A stretch of 27,594 nucleotides of DNA, from positions 1 through 27,594 of the IMG/VR virus record IMGVR_UViG_3300034082_001807; one strand, written 5' to 3'. This DNA is from a virus. Positions 1 through 7,241 of this stretch are shown here, one piece after another. The notes under the pieces were generated by a model. It was not told the DNA's origin, searched no databases, and was given only the letters and a program-made list of their open reading frames with translations. A program made the translations under genes and the position numbers. How positions within the stretch are numbered: the first letter of the stretch is position 1; each line of letters begins with the position of its first letter.

Positions 1-791
1 CAAGCGATCTTTTACCTGTCTATACTGAGTCTAGTTGGTGTTATTTTTGGCAGTTATCTGATGTACGACAGTATGCAGAGAAGCATTTTGCCGATGTGGG
101 AAGACTGGCTCGTAATAGGGATGTGCGCCTTAGTTTTCATCCTGGTGGGTTTACCGTTCTTGCTAGCGATAGTCCCGATATCGTGAACAAAAGCATCGAG
201 GAATTTGAGTATCATGTAAACATGGCTCGCTGGATGGGCTACGGCATGCAATTTCAAGATCTTAAGCTCAATGTACACGTTTCAGGTAGGCGGGGTGCGC
301 AAGGCATGCGTGAGATGTGGGGCAGGCTCTCACCCGAAGCCAGGAATATGATTACCTTGGAAAATGACGAGATCTCTCACGGGCTGGATGTTTGTTTGGA
401 GCTTGCTGATCTTGCGCCAACAGTCTTGGACATTCATCATCATTTCGTGAAGACTGGCGAATATATTCAGTCTACTGATCCCAGAATTACCCAGATTGTG
501 GACAGCTGGCGCGGTGTACGTCCAGTTGTTCACTTCAGTGTTACTCGCGAGGATGTGCTGCCAGATCACTGCCCGAATACGCTGCCCTGCCACGCAACTC
601 TGACCGGTCGAGGAATTAACAAACAAAAGCTGCGAGCGCATAGCAATTACATGTGGAACAACGCAGTTAATAACTGGGCCTACACTCATTGGCAGTGGGC
701 TGATTTGATGGTAGAGTCAAAAGCTAAAAATCTGGCAAGTTTTCCGCTGGCAGATATGTATAAAAATTTAGACAGCAAGAATTCAGCATAA
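1..791 (+). CDS. uvsE: UV damage endonuclease UvsE/UVDE, 5' end outside window
   Basis: UVDE nicks DNA directly 5' of UV photoproducts and starts an excision repair that needs no glycosylase; in this phage it would fill the role of DenV in T4 (inference). The frame is open from base 3 to the window edge, so the GTG at 96 is internal and the true start is upstream. Counting from that GTG, the metal ligands of the TIM-barrel family are all visible: His15 (SFHPG), His61 (NVHVSG), Glu89 (TLEND), Asp112 and His115 (DIHHH), His146 (VVHFS), His182 and Glu207. No catalytic residue appears lost, so the enzyme should be active. It is followed after 8 bases by an unknown gene and then by RNase H, as expected for a replication and repair block. 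Confidence 0.9.
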   Translation, partial: SDLLPVYTESSWCYFWQLSDVRQYAEKHFADVGRLARNRDVRLSFHPGGFTVLASDSPDIVNKSIEEFEYHVNMARWMGYGMQFQDLKLNVHVSGRRGAQGMREMWGRLSPEARNMITLENDEISHGLDVCLELADLAPTVLDIHHHFVKTGEYIQSTDPRITQIVDSWRGVRPVVHFSVTREDVLPDHCPNTLPCHATLTGRGINKQKLRAHSNYMWNNAVNNWAYTHWQWADLMVESKAKNLASFPLADMYKNLDSKNSA

Positions 792-799
792 TTAGCTAT

Positions 800-1303
800 A
801 TGCTCAATAATCTTAAAAACTGGCTAAAATCATCTACTAAAGCGGTTGAACCTCCTGTTTCAGACACTGCCGTTACAGAATCTGAAGTAAAGGCCGCGCC
901 CGTAAAAAAGCGAAAGCGTTCATCTAATACTGACAAAAAGTCGAAGAAAAACAAAAAATCCAAAACTACTGAACTGTCTGTCAAAGAACAAGCTACCGCG
1001 AATGGCGACCCATATATTGCTATTCTAAAAGTAGACATAGATACTCAGGATCCTAGCATGGCAAGCGGTTCCTTCGAAATGGATTGGAATGAAAAATTCG
1101 TAGTAAATCTAATCAAAGCTGGCTATAAAATTAGATCAGACGATACTGATCAAGATATTGTAGAACGCTGGTATCAGACTATCTGCCGTAACGTAGCACT
1201 TGAATTGTACGAACAACAGCAAGCAGACCCGGAAAATAGAGCATCTGATATGCGAGTAATTAGATCCAAAGATATTGGAAACGGCCGTACTGAAGTAAGC
1301 TAA
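800..1303 (+). CDS. Conserved-looking hypothetical with basic N-terminal linker
   Basis: A 167-residue protein of unknown function. Residues 31-55 are very rich in Lys and Arg (VKKRKRSS and KKSKKNKKSK stretches) and look disordered, possibly a nucleic-acid-binding tail. Residues 70-167 look globular, with a predicted mixed alpha/beta pattern (DPYIAILKVDI, then helices around WNEKFVVNLIKAGYKI and DIVERWYQTICRNVALELYEQQ). No signal peptide or membrane segment is present. No strong ribosome-binding site precedes the ATG; it lies 8 bases after the uvsE stop and is probably translated by coupling. I do not recognise the fold. Its place between two DNA enzymes suggests a role in DNA metabolism, which is only inference. 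Confidence 0.75.
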   Translation: MLNNLKNWLKSSTKAVEPPVSDTAVTESEVKAAPVKKRKRSSNTDKKSKKNKKSKTTELSVKEQATANGDPYIAILKVDIDTQDPSMASGSFEMDWNEKFVVNLIKAGYKIRSDDTDQDIVERWYQTICRNVALELYEQQQADPENRASDMRVIRSKDIGNGRTEVS

Positions 1304-1310
1304 GTTTAGC

Positions 1311-1338
1311 TTGACACCAATAATAGTTGTGTTATACT
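1311..1338 (+). promoter_or_regulatory. Sigma-70-like promoter for RNase H unit
   Basis: TTGACA at 1311-1316 and TATACT at 1333-1338, spacer 16. The -10 box TATACT is echoed by its reverse complement AGTATA at 1353-1358, giving a 6-bp inverted repeat around the expected start of transcription that could bind a repressor. The RNase H ATG is at 1367. Confidence 0.75.
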
Positions 1339-1366
1339 ATGCTGATAAACACAGTATAGGTAAATT

Positions 1367-2368
1367 ATGCAATACGCATTAATCGATCTCGCAAACACGT
1401 TTTTTAGAGCCAGACATATCGCAAGCAAGAACTCTACTGCTTGGGAAAAGGTTGGGATGGCCCTTCATTTGACCATGTCTTCTGTAAATTTCGTAGTTCG
1501 AAATTTCAAGATCGATCACGTTGTTTTTTGTCTGGAAGGCCGAAGCTGGCGCAAGGACATTTATACACCGTACAAAGCCCATCGCAAACTTGCGGAGGCT
1601 GCAATGACTGAGGAAGAAGCAGAAGAAAACAAACTCTTCTGGGAAACGTATGATGCCTTTGCTGAGTATCTACGTGAACGCACCAATTGCTCGATTCTGC
1701 AATATCAGAAGGCTGAGGCAGATGATTTGATTGCCAGATTTATTCATCTTCATCCAGGTGATCATCACTATATTATTTCTAGCGACACTGACTTTGTTCA
1801 GTTGATTGCTCCAAATGTGCAACAATATAACGGCATCACCAATCAGTTAATTACCCTTGATGGATATTTTGACGATAAGGGTAAGTCAGTGCTTGATAAG
1901 AAAACCAACGAGCACAAAAAACTAAACGATCCTCGATTTATTCTGTTCGAAAAGTGCATGCGCGGGGACAGCGGGGATAATGTATTTTCTGCTTATCCTG
2001 GCGTTCGAACAAAGGGAACTAAAAACAAAGTAGGGCTAATTGAAGCCTGGGAAGATCGCGAAAAGCAAGGTTTCAATTGGAACAATCTAATGCTTCAGAA
2101 ATGGTTAGATCATGAAGGCAAAGAACACAAAGTCAAAGAAGATTACGAACGTAATCGAAAACTGATTGATCTGAGCGCACAACCAGATGATATTAAAAGT
2201 GAGATAGATCAATCTATCAGAGATAAACTTAGAGTAGCAATTATACCTCAAGTAGGTATTCATTTGATGCGTTTTTGTGCAAAATATGAACTGAACAAGA
2301 TCAACGAACAAGCAGAATACTATGGACGATGGTTAAATTCCCGTTATGCTGGAGTTCTTAAAGAATGA
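1367..2368 (+). CDS. rnh: T4 RNase H-like 5'-3' exonuclease / flap endonuclease
   Basis: Removes RNA primers and flaps from lagging-strand fragments, working with the ligase encoded at 5414. The 333-residue product has the acidic two-metal active site of the FEN/5'-nuclease family: Asp7 (ALIDLANTFFRARH), Glu57 (FCLEGRSWRK) followed by the basic helical-arch segment with Arg62, Lys63 and Tyr69, the triad Glu117-x-Asp119-Asp120 (KAEADDLIARF), Asp140 and Asp142 (ISSDTDFVQL), and Asp201 and Asp204 (CMRGDSGDNV) leading into the helix-hairpin-helix region. It is close to T4 RNase H (305 residues) and has no polymerase domain. It has its own promoter (1311-1338). The start is the first ATG, 6 bases after an AGG. 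All key residues are kept, so it is probably functional. Confidence 0.93.
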   Translation: MQYALIDLANTFFRARHIASKNSTAWEKVGMALHLTMSSVNFVVRNFKIDHVVFCLEGRSWRKDIYTPYKAHRKLAEAAMTEEEAEENKLFWETYDAFAEYLRERTNCSILQYQKAEADDLIARFIHLHPGDHHYIISSDTDFVQLIAPNVQQYNGITNQLITLDGYFDDKGKSVLDKKTNEHKKLNDPRFILFEKCMRGDSGDNVFSAYPGVRTKGTKNKVGLIEAWEDREKQGFNWNNLMLQKWLDHEGKEHKVKEDYERNRKLIDLSAQPDDIKSEIDQSIRDKLRVAIIPQVGIHLMRFCAKYELNKINEQAEYYGRWLNSRYAGVLKE

Positions 2369-2422
2369 AACGACTCTTCAACATAAGAAAGATTTATTCA
2401 AAATATTTTTAAAGGAGAACAC

Positions 2423-2875
2423 ATGACACTTATTGCCAAACCAATTATTAAAGATCAATATTGGGTAGTTACAGACGGCGTAAATAAAGTAGGCAACGTG
2501 ATTGCCGACGGATCTGGGTTTGAAGTAAAATTACACGGTGAGTTGACACACTTTACCAAAGTAGATGAAATTCAGACCAAGACCAAAATTAGATTTGAAC
2601 CTATCAAAACTAATAAGAAACCTCTTTCTTTACCTTACCTTGAATATCCTACCCCAGAAAATGTTTACAATTCAGTTTTAGACGTACCACGGAAATTGCA
2701 TCTATTCACTCAGACCGAAAAAAGCAAGTGTTATCATGTTGCTGGCTGGTTTGTGATTAATCAATCTGGTACAGACATCGTTGAATTTTGTCCTAAGTAT
2801 ATTTTCATTCAACGTTATTCCTATCGAGGTCCATTTAAAACTGAAGAAGAGGCTAAAACTGCTATAAATACTTGA
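2423..2875 (+). CDS. Conserved T4-like phage hypothetical (KCYHVAGWFVI family)
   Basis: A 150-residue soluble protein. I recognise the C-terminal half (RKLHLFTQTEKSKCYH, AGWFVI, FCPKYIFIQRYSYRGPF) as a recurrent hypothetical of T4-like cyanophages and their relatives, with no known function. The N-terminal half is predicted beta-rich (YWVVTDGVNKVGNVIADG). The start is well supported: AAAGGAG at 2411-2417 stands 5 bases before the ATG. It is the first of five tightly packed genes (2423-3948) that follow RNase H. Confidence 0.85.
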   Translation: MTLIAKPIIKDQYWVVTDGVNKVGNVIADGSGFEVKLHGELTHFTKVDEIQTKTKIRFEPIKTNKKPLSLPYLEYPTPENVYNSVLDVPRKLHLFTQTEKSKCYHVAGWFVINQSGTDIVEFCPKYIFIQRYSYRGPFKTEEEAKTAINT

Positions 2876-2876
2876 T

Positions 2877-3080
2877 ATGATTCATATCAAGAAATTTATC
2901 GACCGAGTTTCATTATTAGAAAGCAGAAACACTAAAGATCTGGTAATGCCTCTGAGCGAAGCTAGAGGTTTGCGAGATGAAATTACTAAATTGATATCAG
3001 ATTTATACGATAACAATAGAAAAAAAGACTCGGAAGAAAAGATTATTCAAATACAACTTAAGGGTGGCAATTTTAAGTGA
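2877..3080 (+). CDS. Small conserved phage hypothetical, helical
   Basis: A 67-residue, highly charged, mostly helical protein; the segment RVSLLESRNTKDLVMPLSEARGL and the following helix (RDEITKLISDLYD) resemble a short hypothetical I recall from T4-like cyanophages in the same neighbourhood. It starts 1 base after the previous stop and overlaps the next gene by 4 bases, so its translation is probably coupled. No function can be given. Confidence 0.75.
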   Translation: MIHIKKFIDRVSLLESRNTKDLVMPLSEARGLRDEITKLISDLYDNNRKKDSEEKIIQIQLKGGNFK

Positions 3081-3370
3081 GTCGAACTCAGCCAAAACTG
3101 ATACTTGAACACGTAGACAAGAATACCTACAAAGCTGTACAAGTAGTGGAAGCTAGTGGCATATGGGCTATATTCTATGATGATCAACCTATTAATCTTA
3201 AGTCTCAGCACTATCTGACAAATGATGCTGCCCCTAAGTACAAAAAGACTAGTTTCTCAAATCCTGGTCACGCAAGAAACTTGTGCAGAAAGTTGAACGC
3301 TCAGTTCAAAACTGGCAAGTTTACCGTCGTTTTCATGAACACTGGTCGCAAAGTCTATCCAGATGACTGA
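3077..3370 (+). CDS. Hypothetical protein, GTG start
   Basis: A 97-residue basic protein of unknown function with beta-strand-like segments (NTYKAVQVVEASGIWAIFYDD, KFTVVFMNT) and a basic helix (HARNLCRKLNAQFK). The start GTG at 3077 overlaps the preceding TGA in the arrangement GTGA; the preceding gene's AAGGGTGG serves as ribosome-binding site. Its end overlaps the next start by 8 bases. Confidence 0.75.
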   Translation: MSRTQPKLILEHVDKNTYKAVQVVEASGIWAIFYDDQPINLKSQHYLTNDAAPKYKKTSFSNPGHARNLCRKLNAQFKTGKFTVVFMNTGRKVYPDD

Positions 3371-3797
3371 TCGAACCAAGCAGAAATATCAAATTACAGA
3401 TCTACTAATAACTACTCTGAAGGCAAAAGGATTGCCTTTAAAGTCAGAAGTAGTTGATATTATGATACCAGTTTACTGGCATGCTGGCCGTTCTGGACGT
3501 AGTCTAAGACTGACAACTTGGGGTAGATCAGCATTCACTGCTGCGGAAATCAAAGGCTATGACTTTCCCATCAGTAACGTACAATACATTGACAAGACAA
3601 GTATGAATATCTTGAATGAGTCCAGTAAAAAAATCAGTTGTCCTTACTATTTTTGGTTAAAAACTGCTGCTGCTTCCAACATAGCAGCAAAGCATGTGGC
3701 ATGCGTTACCGTTTATGACGAGAAAATTGCAATTATGATAAGTATATATGGATGTCTTTTACAATTTCTAGAAAATTCAGGAGTCATTGATGAGTAA
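3363..3797 (+). CDS. Hypothetical protein
   Basis: A 144-residue product, not recognised beyond a general resemblance to T4-like phage hypotheticals. It begins with a helical region (KQKYQITDLLITTLKAKGLP), followed by mixed segments including MIPVYWHAGRSGRSLRL. Cys93, Cys112 and Cys129 are scattered and do not form a zinc motif. It overlaps its neighbours on both sides (8 bases each), so it sits in one cotranscribed unit. Confidence 0.72.
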   Translation: MTDRTKQKYQITDLLITTLKAKGLPLKSEVVDIMIPVYWHAGRSGRSLRLTTWGRSAFTAAEIKGYDFPISNVQYIDKTSMNILNESSKKISCPYYFWLKTAAASNIAAKHVACVTVYDEKIAIMISIYGCLLQFLENSGVIDE

Positions 3798-3948
3798 CGA
3801 TCAAAAACCAAACCCACTTATCGAAATTTTAAAGCGCAAGAAAATTAACAATCAAGGAAAATTCAATCCCAATCAGGGAAACTCAGGCAAGCCTCAAAAG
3901 GGATTTGGGGGATCTGCGGTGGTTCGCAAAACCGGCAGGGGTCGATAG
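3790..3948 (+). CDS. Small basic Gly/Asn-rich protein
   Basis: A 52-residue reading frame from ATG 3790 to TAG 3946-3948. The product is basic and looks disordered after a short helix (NPLIEILKRKK), with Gly, Asn, Gln and Lys dominating (NQGKFNPNQGN, then GKPQKGFGGSAV). The composition is similar in kind to short peptides seen at the ends of T4-like operons. Translation is probably coupled to the previous gene, whose last 8 bases it shares. No function known. Confidence 0.6.
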   Translation: MSNDQKPNPLIEILKRKKINNQGKFNPNQGNSGKPQKGFGGSAVVRKTGRGR

Positions 3949-3994
3949 TTCGTATTTAACAATATTATCGTTGTTATAAAACCTCGATAGAAAC

Positions 3995-4022
3995 TTGACA
4001 TCAATATTTTTTCGTGTAAACT
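3995..4022 (+). promoter_or_regulatory. Sigma-70-like promoter
   Basis: TTGACA at 3995-4000 and TAAACT at 4017-4022, spacer 16, in the 108-base gap before the gene at 4057. Just upstream, TAACAA at 3957-3962 and TTGTTA at 3971-3976 could form a weak 6-bp hairpin closing the previous unit, but it lacks a T run. Confidence 0.6.
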
Positions 4023-4056
4023 AGACCTCATTACCTCCTAGTTACGAGTCATTTAT

Positions 4057-4698
4057 ATGTATCGTGCAGAAGATGTTTGGGCCGCTGCCTTCGCCGCTTA
4101 TCGTGTTAACGGACAATATGTTCGTGCTGGCGATGTTGTAATGGGCACCAAAGAAGATAACACCATATACCAAATGCCTAGCAATCGTAGTCTTATGGCT
4201 AAGTTTTTGGAAGCATCAGATATTATTACTGACGAAGATCATATAGAAGGTCAGGCCTGCCGTGCTCACTTTAGGGCGTTGCCTTTCAGGATGCTTAGTC
4301 AGCCAAACGTGAGTCAATTTGAACAGTCTGTTTATTTGGCTAGCGAAATGGAAAGCTTTGAGTCGATGAAGAATTTTGGATTGATCGCCTGTTTGCCGAA
4401 CATTTGGCCCACGATCAAGGCTCGTATTGACGCAGACATGCGATTTGCCTTTTCATCTGGTTATGTTGGCAAGATTGGTGAAAAGGTAACGATCAGTGGC
4501 ACCGTTCTTGAATGTGTTTTTTCTAAAGCGTGGGTCACCCATTATGTAAGATTCTTGACTGATGACGAGAAGCCTGTTAGATTCAGTCTGAAACTTGCAC
4601 TTGAGATTGGATCAAGGATTACTATTGCAGGTCGAGTAAAGTCTCAGGCAGACAATTGCACTCGTCTTTCAAGAGTGAAGGTAATCGTGAATGATTGA
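4057..4698 (+). CDS. Hypothetical protein with probable C-terminal OB-fold-like domain
   Basis: A 213-residue protein. Residues 136-211 show alternating short strands and glycines (YVGKIGEKVTISGTVLE, then HYVRFLTDDEKPVRF, then SRITIAGRVKS, then RLSRVKVI). I recognise this pattern from phage replication or recombination accessory proteins that end in a small nucleic-acid-binding OB-like barrel. Residues 1-130 are mainly helical and unrecognised. It has its own promoter at 3995-4022. The ribosome-binding site is weak (only GAG near 4045). The end overlaps the WGR gene by 8 bases. A DNA-binding role is inference from the fold pattern and neighbours. Confidence 0.75.
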   Translation: MYRAEDVWAAAFAAYRVNGQYVRAGDVVMGTKEDNTIYQMPSNRSLMAKFLEASDIITDEDHIEGQACRAHFRALPFRMLSQPNVSQFEQSVYLASEMESFESMKNFGLIACLPNIWPTIKARIDADMRFAFSSGYVGKIGEKVTISGTVLECVFSKAWVTHYVRFLTDDEKPVRFSLKLALEIGSRITIAGRVKSQADNCTRLSRVKVIVND

Positions 4699-5001
4699 TT
4701 ATCTCTACATAGGATGGTGCAACGAAGGTAAACACGATAAAGTCTGGATAGCTATCAATTTGTCTACCTCTGATTCAGACGATTTATTTTTTAGGCATGG
4801 GAAAATTCTGACAATATGGGGTCGCAGGGGAGGAAAGCTCCGCAGCAAAGTGGTAGATGATACGCCAGATATTTGGAGCACCATGAGAAAAAACGTAATA
4901 AAGGATATAATGATATGTCTATTGAAAAACTCAACTTGGTGTATCCTGAATTTGCGGCAGATTTGGAAAAAGTATACATATTTTCTAAGTTATCGGAATA
5001 A
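4691..5001 (+). CDS. WGR-domain protein made only by -1 frameshift (or a single-base deletion)
   Basis: The first frame encodes a WGR-like domain: MIDYLYIGWC, HDKVWIAI and the name-giving WGRRGGKLRSKV at residues 43-54. WGR domains bind nucleic acid, in PARPs and in many phage proteins. The expected last part of the domain, a KGY-type helix, is not in this frame. It is found one frame back, from 4894, as RNKGYNDMSIEKL, then NLVYPEFAADLEKVYIF, ending at TAA 4999-5001. The two halves overlap only between the frame-1 stop near 4852 and about 4894, and that overlap holds A AAA AAC at 4888-4894, with AAA and AAC as zero-frame codons. Slippage there would give a 103-residue product. Read without a shift, the first frame runs by chance in frame into the next gene as a 218-residue fusion. 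A missing A in the run would explain it equally well. Confidence 0.7.
4888..4894 (+). other. Candidate -1 ribosomal slippery site A AAA AAC
   Basis: Zero-frame codons here are AGA AAA AAC; stepping back one base re-pairs both tRNAs on AAA AAA and continues with CGT AAT AAA GGA. The heptamer matches the X XXY YYZ rule. No strong downstream stem-loop or upstream internal Shine-Dalgarno is obvious, so efficiency in bacteria is uncertain, and an A6 homopolymer is also a typical place for a deletion or sequencing error. Confidence 0.5.
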
Positions 5002-5011
5002 GGGAGTAGTT

Positions 5012-5347
5012 ATGAACTGGGACGATGTAAAAAAGATCAAAAAGCTAGAAGCGGATCTTGCTGCGATTGGATTTAAACTTGCGCCAGGATTATTCAATTC
5101 GTCGTATACAGGACTTCGCGCTAACACGGTAGAAGATTTACCAGTATATGCGCGTGATGCTGAGATTCTGTTGTTTTCAACTGTTGAAGAAATTTCTCTT
5201 TTTATTCGAGGAGTCAAATGGGCACGCGATTATGATAGAATGCTATGGGGCAATAACCACACCGATCAACGAAAAAAGAAGGAAGTAGCAGTCCATCAAA
5301 AAAAGTTAGTAAAACTTATCAAAGGTGAAAAGGAGACAGCCGAATGA
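5012..5347 (+). CDS. Conserved T4-like phage hypothetical (LPVYARDAE family)
   Basis: A 111-residue protein starting at ATG 5012, with GGGAG at 5002-5006 as ribosome-binding site. This start is preferred over the long in-frame fusion with the WGR gene because the N-terminus MNWDDVKKIKKLEADL is a natural amphipathic helix. I recall the body (LPVYARDAEILLF, IRGVKWARDYDRMLWG) as a recurrent hypothetical of T4-like cyanophages and relatives. The C-terminus is Lys-rich. No function known; it lies just upstream of the ligase promoter. Confidence 0.82.
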   Translation: MNWDDVKKIKKLEADLAAIGFKLAPGLFNSSYTGLRANTVEDLPVYARDAEILLFSTVEEISLFIRGVKWARDYDRMLWGNNHTDQRKKKEVAVHQKKLVKLIKGEKETAE

Positions 5348-5353
5348 GGACAC

Positions 5354-5382
5354 TTGACATTTGGGCTTACTTTTAGTAGTAT
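5354..5382 (+). promoter_or_regulatory. Sigma-70-like promoter of the ligase gene
   Basis: TTGACA at 5354-5359 and TAGTAT at 5377-5382, spacer 17; TATAGA at 5380-5385 is an alternative -10 with a long spacer. The ligase ATG is at 5414, with GGAGA at 5403-5407. Confidence 0.65.
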
Positions 5383-5413
5383 AGATTGTAGTTATTTTTG
5401 ACGGAGAAATTCT

Positions 5414-6751
5414 ATGTCTTTTTCTTGGATCGCTAAGTTGAACGAATCTGATAGCAGACTTCACAAGGAAGCAGTGATCAAGAGTGCGCTTACCGCTGCC
5501 AAACTCGACAGTACTAACGCAATCAATTTTCTAAAGCTTGCTCGCGATGCTTATAACCCGTATATCACTTATGGTATCAAGCAGATTCCTGTCACTGAAG
5601 GTTTGACTGATCAGGAAAATCCATGGTCTGATTTCATGGTTCTACTAGATCAGTTGAGTCAGCGTCAGTTGACTGGTAATGCTGCTCGTCAAGCGATTGA
5701 ACTGATGAGTCAGCGATTTGACAGTGAAGAATGGAATGGATTTTGCCGTGCGGTCATCTGCAAGGACCTGCGTGCTGGCGTGTCCGAGAAGACCATCAAT
5801 AAAATCTGCAAGAAGACCGCATACGAAATTCCAGTTTTTGGCTGTCAGCTTGCCACCAACAATGAGGGAAGGCCTGAGATGCGAGGGCTTAAGCGTCTTG
5901 AACCGAAGCTGGACGGCGTGCGTGTGCTGATGTATGTTACTGGAGTCAATAGCTCTGGCCAGTGCGAAGCAACCTGTTTCAGTAGGAACGGTAAAGTTTT
6001 CGAGAACTTTGGCCACATTGAAAATCAGATCAAGGCCAATATTCAACACTTAATGGGACATTATCCCAGGCTGTTTGCAAATGGTTTTGTACTTGATGGC
6101 GAGGTAATTGGCAACACTTTCCAAGAATTGATGCGTCAGGCTCGCCGCAAGGAAAATGTTCAGGCAACTGATAGTGTGTTTAATATTTTTGATGTGATTC
6201 CACTGAATGATTTTATTCGTGGTGGCTGGAACAAGTCCCTGCGTGAGCGAATCGGTATTTTGGAGTCACTGCGTCCTGTGTTTGATCGAATGCCAAATGT
6301 CGAATTGCTTCCGCATATTAATGTTGATCTTGATACTGGCAGTGGTAGAGATCAGTTTCATCGTTATTGTAAGGATGTTGTTGCTCAGGGATTTGAGGGC
6401 GCTATGATCAAGGATCTTGAAGCACCATATGAATGCAAGCGTAATACATTCTGGCTTAAGTACAAGCCGACCATCACTGTTGATCTCGCAGTAGTTGGAG
6501 TCGAAGAAGGTACTGGGCGTAATGAGGGCAGACTTGGTGCTCTGATCTGCTCAGGAATCGATGATGGCAAAGAGATCACTGTCAATGTAGGCAGTGGCTT
6601 TAGTGATGAAGATCGCGATGATTATTGGCAGAACAGCCCTCAGGTTATCGGTCGCACTGCTGAGATTCTTGCTGATGCTGTTACACAGAATCAAGATGGT
6701 ACATATTCGTTGCGCTTCCCGCGCTTCGTTCGTTTTAGGGATGATAAGTAG
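5414..6751 (+). CDS. lig: ATP-dependent DNA ligase
   Basis: Seals nicks using ATP through a lysine-AMP intermediate, joining lagging-strand fragments after RNase H has processed them and closing repair nicks. All nucleotidyltransferase motifs are present in the 445-residue product: motif I EPKLDGVR with catalytic Lys165, motif Ia FSRNGK (189-194), motif III LDGE (227-230), IIIa FNIFDVIP (256-263), motif IV EGAMIK (328-333), motif V WLKYKP (347-352). These are followed by an OB-fold (353-445) with the basic motif VI ending FPRFVRFRDDK. Residues 1-150 form the helical N-terminal DNA-binding domain (CKDLRAGVSEKTINK is typical of T4-like ligases). The length is close to T4 ligase (487). It is preceded by its own promoter and GGAGA. 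Confidence 0.95.
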   Translation: MSFSWIAKLNESDSRLHKEAVIKSALTAAKLDSTNAINFLKLARDAYNPYITYGIKQIPVTEGLTDQENPWSDFMVLLDQLSQRQLTGNAARQAIELMSQRFDSEEWNGFCRAVICKDLRAGVSEKTINKICKKTAYEIPVFGCQLATNNEGRPEMRGLKRLEPKLDGVRVLMYVTGVNSSGQCEATCFSRNGKVFENFGHIENQIKANIQHLMGHYPRLFANGFVLDGEVIGNTFQELMRQARRKENVQATDSVFNIFDVIPLNDFIRGGWNKSLRERIGILESLRPVFDRMPNVELLPHINVDLDTGSGRDQFHRYCKDVVAQGFEGAMIKDLEAPYECKRNTFWLKYKPTITVDLAVVGVEEGTGRNEGRLGALICSGIDDGKEITVNVGSGFSDEDRDDYWQNSPQVIGRTAEILADAVTQNQDGTYSLRFPRFVRFRDDK

Positions 6752-6767
6752 TATCAGGAGGCATCCT

Positions 6768-7175
6768 ATGTCTGACGAGCAAGAAAAAAATAACAAACCT
6801 GCGAAAAGTTTTTCAGAAGATCTAGCAGAATTCCGTAAAGTCTGGAATGAAGCTATGAATAAGACAGAACAAGAATCTGAAGTCAAGTGGAATGCACTAA
6901 GCAAAGAGGACCAGCTGGATTATTTCTGTGCGGTCACGCGCAGGATCTATCAAGCTGAGATCGTAGATAAGGGTAGCTATCGTCATGCTCTATACAGTGT
7001 GTTTGGATTTGGTCCAGAAGCCTATGCCTCCGCCCAACTGGCAGGATATCTAGAGATTCACAACAGCATCTATCCTGGTAATTATGATGAAAAATTACTA
7101 GGTCAGTTTGCGGAGAAGCTGGGTATTGAAGACCGTGAAGAGAAAATTCAGGACTTTTTGATCGGTAAACGCTAA
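6768..7175 (+). CDS. Conserved phage hypothetical (FGFGPEAY family)
   Basis: A 135-residue acidic protein. The start ATG 6768 is preferred because a perfect AGGAGG stands at 6756-6761; the open frame reaches back into the ligase gene but that part is a shadow. The N-terminus is charged and disordered; the body (YFCAVTRRIYQAEIVDKGSY, LYSVFGFGPEAYASAQLAGY, EIHNSIYP) is a helical domain that I recall as a hypothetical in many myoviruses. It follows the ligase by 16 bases and is cotranscribed with it. Its stop codon TAA is the first element of promoter cassette A. Function unknown. Confidence 0.85.
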   Translation: MSDEQEKNNKPAKSFSEDLAEFRKVWNEAMNKTEQESEVKWNALSKEDQLDYFCAVTRRIYQAEIVDKGSYRHALYSVFGFGPEAYASAQLAGYLEIHNSIYPGNYDEKLLGQFAEKLGIEDREEKIQDFLIGKR

Positions 7176-7241
7176 GTCATTGATTTTGTTAGAGTTATTT
7201 TGGTTGCATTTTGATCTCAAATACCCTATAATGACTGTATG
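7173..7241 (+). promoter_or_regulatory. Promoter cassette A (stem-loop plus sigma-70 promoter)
   Basis: Copy A of the repeated cassette. It begins with the TAA of the preceding gene, followed by the conserved loop GTCATTGATTTTG and arm TTAGAGTT, then TTATTTTGG and a promoter: TTGCAT at 7204-7209, TATAAT at 7227-7232, spacer 17. The hairpin arms AACGCTAA and TTAGAGTT pair with one mismatch. Unlike copies B-D the Shine-Dalgarno GGAGA is changed to GTAAA, and the first ATG lies about 7 bases after the -10 box, so the transcript may be leaderless. Confidence 0.75.

Noticed and set aside
2863-2870. TATAAATA, the T4 late-promoter consensus
   Set aside because: It lies in the last codons of a gene, too close to the next ATG, and one or two such matches are expected by chance in this much AT-rich DNA.
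4032-4037. ACCTCC in the leader of the 4057 gene, like an anti-Shine-Dalgarno
   Set aside because: No matching GGAGG nearby to pair with, so probably chance.
4691-5347. Single 218-residue protein joining the WGR and LPVYARDAE genes
   Set aside because: The stretch between 4895 and 5011 encodes an unlikely Cys/Trp/Ile-rich linker, while the -1 frame there completes the WGR domain and ATG 5012 has its own GGGAG.
5344-5376. Ten-codon frame MRTLDIWAYF after GGAGACAG
   Set aside because: Overlaps the ligase promoter; a Shine-Dalgarno-like string is also codons of the upstream gene. Too short to support.
6594-6767. Upstream extension of the gene at 6768 into the ligase gene
   Set aside because: Shadow of the ligase frame; AGGAGG at 6756-6761 decides ATG 6768.
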